This document shows, piece by piece, positions 17,228 through 24,219 of a DNA stretch of 64,000 bases. Each line of letters starts with the position of its first letter. Positions within the stretch are counted from its first letter, which is position 1. The notes beneath the pieces are model-generated. The model searched no databases and had not been told where the DNA came from. It saw only the letters and a program-made list of their open reading frames with translations. Source of the stretch: Paraburkholderia fynbosensis (GTDB taxonomy: Bacteria > Pseudomonadota > Gammaproteobacteria > Burkholderiales > Burkholderiaceae); NCBI RefSeq assembly GCF_902859935.1, contig NZ_CADIKI010000014.1, positions 124,001 to 188,000 of the forward strand. The letters run 5' to 3'. Position numbers and translations under genes: made by a program.

Positions 17228-18247
17228 TCAGCTTCCTTGCAGGGATTGAGCGGTGGGGAAGAACATGTCCTTCCACGAAGCGGGCTTCTTTTTGATCAGA
17301 CCCGTGCGCGCCATGAAGTCGGCGTATTTGATCGTGTTCTGCGGGACCGTGGTGAACGACACGTTGGGCGACGTGATCATTTTTTCCACGTCCTCGACGC
17401 TGCTCTTTTCCTTCGAGATCCGCAGGTAGGCGACCGCGGCCGCGTGCTTGTCGTGATTGATCCACGCCTGCGATTCATTCAGCGCGTCCATGAAGGCCTT
17501 CGTGAGTTTCGGGTTCTCCTGATAGAAGCGCGTCGTACACCAGACCAGATTGAAACTCGACTTGCCGCCGAGCACGTCGTACGAATTGAGCACGGTATGC
17601 ACGTTCTGCTTCTGCAACTCCTGCTCCTGGAAAGGCGGCGAACCGAAATGCGCGGTGACCTCGCTGTTGCCGGACATCAGCGCCTGCTGCGCATCGGGAT
17701 GCGAGAGCGACACGGTGTATTTATCGAGCTGCCCCTGGTTACCCGCGCCGAATGCTTTTTCGGCGGCCATCTGCAACGTGATTGCCTGGATCGACACCTT
17801 GGCCGCCGGCAACGCGATCTTGTCTTGGCCGGTGAAGTCCTTCAGCGTCTTTACTTTCGCGTTGGTCGTATTGAGCAGCAGCGGCATCGAATTGATCGCG
17901 GCGAGCGCCTTGACCTCGACCGGCGTGCCGGCGGTGCGCGACCACAGCAGCACGAGCGGTGCGACGCCGCCCGAGGCGATCTGCAACGAGTTGGAGAGCA
18001 GCGAGTCGTTCATCACGTTGCCGCCTGCGAACTCGACCCACGACACTTTCAGATCCTTGATGCCCTCCTGCGCCGCGTGTTTCTCGAACAGCTTCTGGTC
18101 CTGCATGATCATCAGCGGCAGGTAGCTCACGCCGTATTGCCGCGCGATCTTCACCTCGCTCAGTTCGGCTTGCGCGGCACCGGCGGCGAGCATGGCCGAC
18201 AGGACGCAGCTCACGCCGATCGTTCGAAACAGTCTCTGCACGTTCAT
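17228..18247 (-). CDS. ABC importer periplasmic binding protein, NitT/TauT type
   Basis: A protein of 339 aa from the ATG at 18247 (a GTG three codons earlier is possible). A signal peptide ends AAGAAQAELS near residue 27. The mature part has the NMT1/TauA-like fold: VKIARQYGVSYLPLMIMQDQ at the start, an ASGGVAPLVLL segment in the ligand cleft, and a central hinge. It is the first full gene of the importer operon and is divergent from suyA. The likely ligand is a C3 sulfonate such as sulfolactate or 3-sulfopropanoate, inferred from neighbours. Confidence 0.88.
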   Translation of the reverse strand: MNVQRLFRTIGVSCVLSAMLAAGAAQAELSEVKIARQYGVSYLPLMIMQDQKLFEKHAAQEGIKDLKVSWVEFAGGNVMNDSLLSNSLQIASGGVAPLVLLWSRTAGTPVEVKALAAINSMPLLLNTTNAKVKTLKDFTGQDKIALPAAKVSIQAITLQMAAEKAFGAGNQGQLDKYTVSLSHPDAQQALMSGNSEVTAHFGSPPFQEQELQKQNVHTVLNSYDVLGGKSSFNLVWCTTRFYQENPKLTKAFMDALNESQAWINHDKHAAAVAYLRISKEKSSVEDVEKMITSPNVSFTTVPQNTIKYADFMARTGLIKKKPASWKDMFFPTAQSLQGS

Positions 18248-18333
18248 GGCTGGCACACCCTATGTTGGTGGAGCGCCGTCGCGGCGCGGGTGGGGAAGAT
18301 CGGTCGAAAGCGGGGCGAGCAGGGGTAGGGCCG

Positions 18334-18432
18334 CTAGGACGTGAGCGTGGGCGCGCGCGCCTGAATGAATGACGGGGAAAACGGCGCTGGCGCGAATAGC
18401 GTGAGCGCCGTGAAGAGTGGGGCAAGCATCAT
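18334..18432 (-). CDS. Possible small hydrophobic peptide upstream of the importer operon
   Basis: A 32-codon reading frame starting ATGATG with a GGAG about eight bases upstream. The product is rich in Ala, Pro, Leu and Phe (MMLAPLFTALTLFAPAP then FSPSFIQ) and could insert in the membrane. It lies 87 bases before the binding-protein gene on the same strand, so it could be a leader peptide. No family was recognised. It may be a chance frame in GC-rich DNA. Confidence 0.3.
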   Translation of the reverse strand: MMLAPLFTALTLFAPAPFSPSFIQARAPTLTS

Positions 18433-18563
18433 GCGTGTCTCCAGTGGCCGGCGGTGCGCGGCGTGACGTTTTGCCCGCACAGGGCGCCGGCATGCGTTCG
18501 GCTTTTTTCCGATGCCTCGGGAAGCGCCTCGCGCCGCCTCGAGATGATCGGTGTGATTTAGGT

Positions 18564-18575
18564 CATCTGTATGAG
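18564..18575. promoter_or_regulatory. Weak third copy of the GntR operator core
   Basis: CATCTGTATGAG matches the core of operator 1 (CATCTAGATGAG) in 10 of 12 positions. It lies on the importer side of the divergent region between the ABC operon and suyA, about 130 bases before the small frame at 18432. If real, it would bring the importer into the same regulon. Low information content makes chance quite possible. Confidence 0.3.
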
Positions 18576-18716
18576 TGTGGAGTCTAGGCGATGATGTAGG
18601 CGAAATCAAACTCGGGGAAACGCGAGATCGCGCGGCGGTCTCGAAGGATCGGCGCGCAGCCGCTTTGGTACGGGCGTCACAGGCCTCCAGCCGCGCGGCA
18701 TAGTGGAAAACACTCC

Positions 18717-18739
18717 TCTAACACATATAGATGACCTAG
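18717..18739. promoter_or_regulatory. Putative GntR operator 2 (suy operon)
   Basis: A site ending one base before the suyA promoter -35 hexamer. It matches operator 1 at 9632 in 19 of 23 positions, including the shared CACAT and TAGATGA blocks. The inner CATATAGATG is a palindrome with one mismatched pair. A repeated site of this length in two promoter regions 9 kb apart is unlikely by chance and ties the suy operon to the GntR gene at 8795-9553. Confidence 0.62.
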
Positions 18740-18768
18740 TTGACATATGCCGAGTCGCCGCCTACTAT
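18740..18768 (+). promoter_or_regulatory. Sigma-70 type promoter of suyA
   Basis: TTGACA at 18740-18745 is a perfect -35 hexamer. It is followed by a 17-base spacer and TACTAT at 18763-18768 as -10 (4 of 6). This predicts a leader of about 70 bases before the suyA ATG. The GntR operator candidate abuts the -35 box, so the regulator could repress or activate from there. Confidence 0.65.
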
Positions 18769-18845
18769 CGGTTTCACCCCAGCGCGTTTCGAGCGCGTTG
18801 CCCCGGCGGCACCCCACCGCATTCATCACACGAACGGAGACGCTA

Positions 18846-19190
18846 ATGAGCAATCCCACGGCAGACATCAACAGCACCCCGGCAGCGGGTGCGTCGCCCG
18901 AACGCAAGACGATCCACATCGTTCTGCACGAAGCGAAGGACACAGTCGGCGTGGCGGTCGTCGAGGGCATCAAGGCGGGCACGCAACTCAACGCATGGAT
19001 CATGGACGACGACGAGATCGTCAGCTTCCCGGCGAAGCAGGACATTCCGATCGGTCACAAGGTGGCGCTCAAGGACATGGCCGTTGGCGATACGGTGTTC
19101 AAGTACGGCGTGGACATCGGCAAGGTGGTGGCGCCGATCAAGGCCGGCGAGCACGCGCACGTGCACAACATCAAGACGAAGCGCTGGTAA
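18846..19190 (+). CDS. suyA: (2R)-Sulfolactate sulfo-lyase small subunit
   Basis: A SAF-domain protein of 114 aa; the ATG at 18846 has CGGAGA upstream. It corresponds to the N-terminal domain of altronate/galactarate dehydratases (UxaA/GarD), here as a separate gene, as in SuyA. Typical parts are HEAKDTVGVAVVEGIKAG and the end GEHAHVHNIKTKRW. SuyAB removes the sulfo group from (2R)-3-sulfolactate to give pyruvate and sulfite in the cytoplasm. The sulfolactate call, rather than a sugar-acid dehydratase, rests on the split into 114 and 391 aa and on the neighbours slcC, comC, soeABC and a sulfonate-type importer. Confidence 0.85.
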   Translation: MSNPTADINSTPAAGASPERKTIHIVLHEAKDTVGVAVVEGIKAGTQLNAWIMDDDEIVSFPAKQDIPIGHKVALKDMAVGDTVFKYGVDIGKVVAPIKAGEHAHVHNIKTKRW

Positions 19191-19267
19191 GCGGCGTTGC
19201 CGCACCACGCTGCGAGCACTATCACTTCGCGGAATCGAGCCGCACCAACCCGAACGAGAGAGACACC

Positions 19268-20443
19268 ATGAGCGTGATTGACCTGGATACGACTTTCCGC
19301 GGCTATCGTCGCGACAACGGCCGCGTGGGCGTACGCAACCACGTGATCATCCTGCCGGTCGACGATCTGTCGAACGCCGCGGCGCAAGCGGTCGAACACA
19401 ACATCAAGGGCACCATGGCGCTGCCGCATCCGTATGGGCGGCTGCAGTTCGGCGCCGATCTGGATCTGCACTTCCGCACGCTAATCGGCGCGGGCAGCAA
19501 TCCGAACGTCGCGGCGGTGATCGTGATCGGCATCGAGGAAGGCTGGACCAAGCGCGTGGTCGACGGCATTGCGAAAACGGGCAAGCCGGTGATGGGCTTC
19601 GGCATCGAACTGCACGGCGATCACGACACGATCATGCGGGCGTCGAAGGCGGCGAAAGAAATGGTGCAGTACGCGACGTCGCTCGATCGCGAGGAATGTT
19701 CGATCTCGGATCTCTGGGTGTCGACCAAATGCGGCGAGTCGGACACCACGTCGGGCTGCGGCGCGAATCCGACCGTCGGCAATGCGTTCGACAAACTGTA
19801 TGGCCTCGGCACCACGCTCGTGTTCGGCGAGACCTCGGAGCTGACCGGCGGCGAGCAGATCGTCGCCGCGCGCTGCGCGAACGACGGCGTGCGCGAGCGC
19901 TTCCAGTTCATGTTCGACCGCTATCAGGAGATGATCAACCGCTGGAAAACGGATGACCTCTCCGAGTCGCAGCCGACCAAGGGCAACATCGCGGGCGGCC
20001 TGACCACGATCGAAGAGAAGGCGCTCGGCAACATCCAGAAGATCGGCAAGAAGTGCATGGTGGACGGTGTGCTGGACAAAGCCGAGGAGCCGACGCATGC
20101 GGGGCTGTGGTTCATGGACTCGTCGTCGGCGGCCGCCGAAATGGTGACGCTGTGCGCGGCATCGGGCTTCGCGGTGCATTTCTTCCCGACCGGGCAGGGC
20201 AACGTGATCGGCAATCCGATCGTGCCGGTCATCAAGATCTGCGCGAATCCGCGCACGGTTCGCACCATGGGCGAACATATCGATGTGGACGTGACCGGCA
20301 TCCTGCAGCGCGAGCAGAATCTCGACCAGAGCGGCGACAAGCTGCTCGCATGCATGATGGCGACGATCAACGGCCGCTTCACCGCGGCGGAAGCGCTCGG
20401 TCATCGCGAGTTCGTGCTGACGCGTCTGTTCGAAAGCGCCTGA
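19268..20443 (+). CDS. suyB: (2R)-Sulfolactate sulfo-lyase large subunit
   Basis: A protein of 391 aa, the catalytic UxaA/GarD C-terminal-type domain. It starts at an ATG with GAGAGAG upstream, 77 bases after suyA. Conserved stretches include GYRRDNGRVGVRNHV, STKCGESDTTSGCGANPTVGN, TKGNIAGGLTTIEEKALGN and FFPTGQGNVIGNP. The cysteines in STKCGESD and SGCGANP and later ICANP probably hold the metal or Fe-S centre of this lyase family. Its length fits SuyB and is shorter than fused altronate (about 495 aa) or galactarate dehydratases. Product sulfite would be handled by the SoeABC proteins encoded downstream. Confidence 0.87.
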   Translation: MSVIDLDTTFRGYRRDNGRVGVRNHVIILPVDDLSNAAAQAVEHNIKGTMALPHPYGRLQFGADLDLHFRTLIGAGSNPNVAAVIVIGIEEGWTKRVVDGIAKTGKPVMGFGIELHGDHDTIMRASKAAKEMVQYATSLDREECSISDLWVSTKCGESDTTSGCGANPTVGNAFDKLYGLGTTLVFGETSELTGGEQIVAARCANDGVRERFQFMFDRYQEMINRWKTDDLSESQPTKGNIAGGLTTIEEKALGNIQKIGKKCMVDGVLDKAEEPTHAGLWFMDSSSAAAEMVTLCAASGFAVHFFPTGQGNVIGNPIVPVIKICANPRTVRTMGEHIDVDVTGILQREQNLDQSGDKLLACMMATINGRFTAAEALGHREFVLTRLFESA

Positions 20444-20647
20444 TTGCGGCGGTCTGGCCGCTGCGTTCATCTGGTAGTCTCGCTTTGCAGGATCAGTAGG
20501 CGAGCCCGCCAGCCACGAATGGAGCGGACCCCACATCCCGGCGCACGCCGGCACGGAGACTGGCCGCGACGCCCGCCCGTGCCGGCATTTCAGGCGGCAG
20601 CGGCGCCGGCTCGACATCTGGCAGCAGCGAGTGGAGGAGACACCATC

Positions 20648-22000
20648 TTGCGCGTGCTCAAACATCTCTACGTGCAGGTCCTGATCGGGCTTGCCGCGGG
20701 TATTCTCGTCGGTTATTTCTGGCCTAGGTTCGGCGTGGAAATGAAACCGCTTGGCGATACGTTCATTCGCCTCATCAAGATGCTGATCACGCTCGTGATC
20801 TTCTGCACCGTGTCGGTGGGCATCGCTCGCATGGAAAGCCTGAAGCAGGTCGGCCGCGTCGGCTTCAAGACGCTGCTGTACTTCGAGGTCGTGACCACCA
20901 TCGCGCTCGTGCTCGGCCTCGTCGTCGCGAACGTGCTGCGCCCGGGCGAAGGACTCAACATCGATCCCGCTTCGCTCGATGCCCACGCGATGTCGCATTA
21001 CGTGGCGGACGCGCACGTGAGCTCGTCGGGCTTCATCGACATGATCGTGCCGAACTCGGTGGTGGGCGCGTTCGCTCGTGGCGATCTGCTGCAGGTGCTG
21101 CTGTTCTCGGTGCTGTTCGGCATTGCGCTGTCGATCATGTCGCAACGCAGCCGCTTGCTGATGCGCGGCATCGAGCAGTTCGGCGACACGCTCATGCGCA
21201 TCGTCGAGATGATCATGCGGCTCGCGCCGCTCGGTGCGTTCGGCGCGATCGCGTTCACGGTCGGCAAGTACGGCATCGGCACGTTGCAGCAACTCGGCCT
21301 GCTGATCCTGTGCTTCTACATCACCAGCATCCTGTTCATCGCGATCGTGCTCGGCGCGGCCGCGCGCTGGGCCGGTGTGGGGCTGTGGCCGCTTCTGCGC
21401 TACTTCCGCGAGGAACTGCTGATCGTACTCGGCACGTCCACCACGGAATCCGTGCTGCCGCGTCTGATGGAGAAGCTCGAACGCATGGGCTGCCCGCGCG
21501 CGATCGTCGGCCTTGTGCTGCCCACCGGCTATTCGTTCAACCTCGACGGCGCGGCGATCTATCTGACGATGACCTCGCTCTTCATCGCGCAGGCCACCAA
21601 CACGCACCTGACGCTAATGCAACAGATCGGGCTGCTGGCGATCCTGATGCTGACGTCCAAAGGCGGCGCGGGGGTGGCGGGCGCGGCGCTGGTCGCGCTG
21701 ACTGCCACGCTGTCGACCCACAACATCATTCCGGTGGCGGGCATCACGCTGATTCTCGGCGTCGACCGCGTGCTCAACGAAGTCCGCGCGCTGACCAACA
21801 TGATCGGCAACGTGGTGGCGACGCTGGTGGTCGCGCGCTGGGAAGGCGCATTCGATGCGCGGGCGGCACGCGAATTCCTCGCCGCGCCGCGTGAAGTGCA
21901 GGCGCAGGTTCAACTGCCGCGGCAACCGCAGCCGAAGCCGCACGCGGCGCACCCGGTTCTCGACGAAACCAGCCGCCTCGCGGCGGGGAAGGGCAGCTAA
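20648..22000 (+). CDS. DctA-type dicarboxylate:cation symporter (possible sulfolactate/sulfonate carrier)
   Basis: A carrier of 450 aa starting at a TTG, chosen because a strong GGAGGAG at 20633-20639 lies eight bases upstream and no ATG fits. It is a member of the glutamate/C4-dicarboxylate symporter family. The key serine-rich loop appears as LGTSTTESVLPRL and the substrate helices as PTGYSFNLDGAAIYLT and MLTSKGGAGVAGAALVAL. It lies between suyB and slcC on the same strand. DctA relatives import malate, succinate and fumarate; in this place it could import their sulfonate analogues, which is an inference. The 3' end abuts the next gene with no space. Confidence 0.88.
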   Translation: MRVLKHLYVQVLIGLAAGILVGYFWPRFGVEMKPLGDTFIRLIKMLITLVIFCTVSVGIARMESLKQVGRVGFKTLLYFEVVTTIALVLGLVVANVLRPGEGLNIDPASLDAHAMSHYVADAHVSSSGFIDMIVPNSVVGAFARGDLLQVLLFSVLFGIALSIMSQRSRLLMRGIEQFGDTLMRIVEMIMRLAPLGAFGAIAFTVGKYGIGTLQQLGLLILCFYITSILFIAIVLGAAARWAGVGLWPLLRYFREELLIVLGTSTTESVLPRLMEKLERMGCPRAIVGLVLPTGYSFNLDGAAIYLTMTSLFIAQATNTHLTLMQQIGLLAILMLTSKGGAGVAGAALVALTATLSTHNIIPVAGITLILGVDRVLNEVRALTNMIGNVVATLVVARWEGAFDARAAREFLAAPREVQAQVQLPRQPQPKPHAAHPVLDETSRLAAGKGS

Positions 22001-22996
22001 ATGACGACCGTCGCGAAGAAGATCGTTATCAGCGAGTTCATGGACGAAGCGGCGATCGACACGCTGCGGCAACGCTTCGACGTGCGCTTCGATCCCACGC
22101 TGTTCGAGACGCCCGGGCGGCTTGCCGCCGAACTGGCCGATGCGCACGCGCTGATCGTGCGAAATCGCACCCAGGTCACGGCGGCGCTGCTCGATGCCGG
22201 CGCGAGCCTCAGCGTGGTTGGACGGCTCGGCGTCGGCCTCGACAATCTTGATCTCGCCGCCTGCGCGGCTCGCAACGTGGCCGTGTTTCCGGCCACCGGC
22301 GCGAACGCGCAAGCCGTCGCCGAATACGTGATCGCTGCCGCGCTCGTGTTGCTGCGCGGCGCGTATCTGCACAGCGCCGAGGTCGCGGCGGGCGCATGGC
22401 CGCGCGAGGCTTTGTCGAGCGGACGGGAAGCCGCCGGCAGCGTATTGGCGGTAATCGGCTTCGGCGGCATCGGCCAGCGGGTCGCCGGGCTGGCGCGCGG
22501 GCTCGGCATGACGATAGTCGGCTACGATCCGCAGCAGCCCGCCGCCGCGCCGTGCTGGCGCAGCACCGGCGCACGCGCCATGGCGCTCGACGATGCGCTT
22601 GCGCTCGCCGATGTCGTCACGCTGCACGTGCCGCTGTGCGAGGCGACGCGCCATCTGCTCGATAGTGGGCGCATCGCGCGCCTCAGGCACGGCGCGATCG
22701 TGATCAATACGGCGCGCGGCGGCACGCTCGACGAACACGCGCTCGCTGCGGCGCTGCGTGAAGGGCGCCTCGCGGGCGCCGCGCTCGACGTCTTCGAGGA
22801 CGAACCGTTGCGGCGCGGCTCGCCGCTCGCCGATGCGCCGAACCTGATTCTCACGCCGCATATTGCCGGCTTGACGAGGCAGGCCAACGAGCGCGTGAGT
22901 TCGCTCGTCGCCGACCGGGTGGCCGCTGCGTTGACGAACCCATCACCCGACACCGACCCGGTCGCCGACGCGAACGCGATGCCAGGGGCCCTGTAG
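22001..22996 (+). CDS. slcC: D-2-hydroxyacid dehydrogenase family, (S)-sulfolactate dehydrogenase-like
   Basis: A protein of 331 aa whose ATG follows directly on the TAA of the transporter gene. It is of the phosphoglycerate-dehydrogenase type: Rossmann motif GFGGIGQRVAGLARG, catalytic Arg in NTARGGTLDE, Glu in LDVFEDEP and His in TPHIAGLT. In Chromohalobacter, SlcC of this family oxidises (S)-sulfolactate to sulfopyruvate and works with ComC to turn (S) into (R)-sulfolactate for SuyAB. The position between suyAB and a ComC-like gene supports the same job here. Confidence 0.78.
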   Translation: MTTVAKKIVISEFMDEAAIDTLRQRFDVRFDPTLFETPGRLAAELADAHALIVRNRTQVTAALLDAGASLSVVGRLGVGLDNLDLAACAARNVAVFPATGANAQAVAEYVIAAALVLLRGAYLHSAEVAAGAWPREALSSGREAAGSVLAVIGFGGIGQRVAGLARGLGMTIVGYDPQQPAAAPCWRSTGARAMALDDALALADVVTLHVPLCEATRHLLDSGRIARLRHGAIVINTARGGTLDEHALAAALREGRLAGAALDVFEDEPLRRGSPLADAPNLILTPHIAGLTRQANERVSSLVADRVAAALTNPSPDTDPVADANAMPGAL

Positions 22997-23037
22997 GACT
23001 GAGGCCCCCTGAACCCACTGAACCAGAGGAATGATCG

Positions 23038-24036
23038 ATGGCCCGACTGCTTCCCGACGCACTCACCGAGCTTGCCGTCGGCTCACTGCGCCGCGCCGGC
23101 GCGTTGCCGGCAACCGCTGACTCGACGGCGCGCGCGCTGGTCTATGCTGACCTGCGCGGCTTGTCGTCCCACGGCGTGTCGCGCCTGCCAATGTATTGCG
23201 CGCAGTTGCGCAACGGCCGCGTCGATCCCGCCGCGCAAGCGGCCATCGTCGCGGATCGCGGCGCGAGCGTGCTGATCGACGCCGCGGACGGTCTCGCGTA
23301 TCCGGCCTGCGATCTCGCGGTGTCGACGCTGATCGAACGCGCGCGGCAATTCGGCAGCGCGGTGGCGGGCGTGAAGCGCAGCCATCACTTCGGCGTGGGC
23401 GCGGCTCATCTCGCCGCGCTCGGCGAAGCAGGCATGGTCGCGCTCGCGTTCAGCAATTCGCCGGGGGCGATGCCGGCATGGGGCGGCCGGCGCGCGCTGT
23501 TCGGCACCAATCCGATCGCGGCGGTGTTCCCGCGTCGCAAGGGCGAGCCGCTTGTGATCGACCTCGCGCTGTCGCAGATCGCGCGCGGCAAGATCGCGAT
23601 CGCCGCGCGCGACGGCAAGCCGATTCCCGCAGGCTGGGCGACCACCCGCGACGGCTTGCCGACCACCGACGCGCGCGCTGCGCTCGACGGCATGATGTTG
23701 CCGTTTGGTGGCGCGAAAGGCGCGATGCTCGCGCTGGTCGTCGAATTGCTGGCGGCGGCGCTCACCGGCGCGAACTTCGGTTATGAAGCGGGCTCGTTCC
23801 TGACCGAGGAAGGTGAACGCTCGCGCATCGGCCATCTGTTCTGGGCGATCGATCCGGGGGCGCTCGCCGGCGACGACGCTTATCTGTCGCGCGTGGAAGC
23901 GTTGATCGCGATGATGCTCGAAGACGACGATGTGCGCTTGCCGGGTTATCGGCGCGAAAGCCTCGCGAGGACGGCGCAGCAGGAGGGCGTCGAGATCCCG
24001 GACGCGCTGATCGCGCAACTGCAGGGACGCGATTGA
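23038..24036 (+). CDS. comC: Malate/L-lactate dehydrogenase family, (R)-sulfolactate dehydrogenase-like
   Basis: A protein of 332 aa with AGAGGA before the ATG. It belongs to the type-2 malate/L-sulfolactate dehydrogenase family, unrelated in fold to normal malate dehydrogenase. Landmarks are LRGLSSHGVSRLPMY with the catalytic His, VKRSHHFGVGAAHLA, GTNPIAAVFPR, and PFGGAKGAMLALVVELLAAALTG in the cofactor site. ComC reduces sulfopyruvate to (R)-sulfolactate. Together with the SlcC-like enzyme just upstream it would act as a two-enzyme racemase feeding SuyAB. It is the last gene of the suy operon before a strong inverted repeat. Confidence 0.8.
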   Translation: MARLLPDALTELAVGSLRRAGALPATADSTARALVYADLRGLSSHGVSRLPMYCAQLRNGRVDPAAQAAIVADRGASVLIDAADGLAYPACDLAVSTLIERARQFGSAVAGVKRSHHFGVGAAHLAALGEAGMVALAFSNSPGAMPAWGGRRALFGTNPIAAVFPRRKGEPLVIDLALSQIARGKIAIAARDGKPIPAGWATTRDGLPTTDARAALDGMMLPFGGAKGAMLALVVELLAAALTGANFGYEAGSFLTEEGERSRIGHLFWAIDPGALAGDDAYLSRVEALIAMMLEDDDVRLPGYRRESLARTAQQEGVEIPDALIAQLQGRD

Positions 24037-24086
24037 GCGCGCATCGCCAGTCAGCCCGTGATTGACACAGCGTCCTACTGAAAGCC

Positions 24087-24123
24087 CGACGGAAACTATC
24101 GGCAGCGCGGATAGTTTCCGTCG
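24087..24123. terminator. Perfect 14-bp inverted repeat between comC and soeA
   Basis: Two arms of 14 bases (24087-24100 and 24110-24123) are perfectly complementary around a nine-base loop. It lies 50 bases after comC and about 100 before soeA. There is no T-run on either side, so if it is a terminator it is not the standard intrinsic type. It could also be an operator for soeABC or an RNA-stability hairpin. Confidence 0.5.
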
Positions 24124-24219
24124 CGAATCGCGATTTCCCTTCTGACGCCAGGGCGAATAGGATGGTCGGTATTGCACGATCCCGCTTCGACACCCCCGCA
24201 GCAGCGACGGAGATTCCAC

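Noticed and set aside
18846..20443. Altronate or galactarate dehydratase call for the SAF/UxaA pair
   Set aside because: Those enzymes are single fused chains of about 495-523 aa, and no hexuronate genes are nearby. The split sizes and the sulfolactate dehydrogenase and sulfite oxidation neighbours fit SuyAB better.
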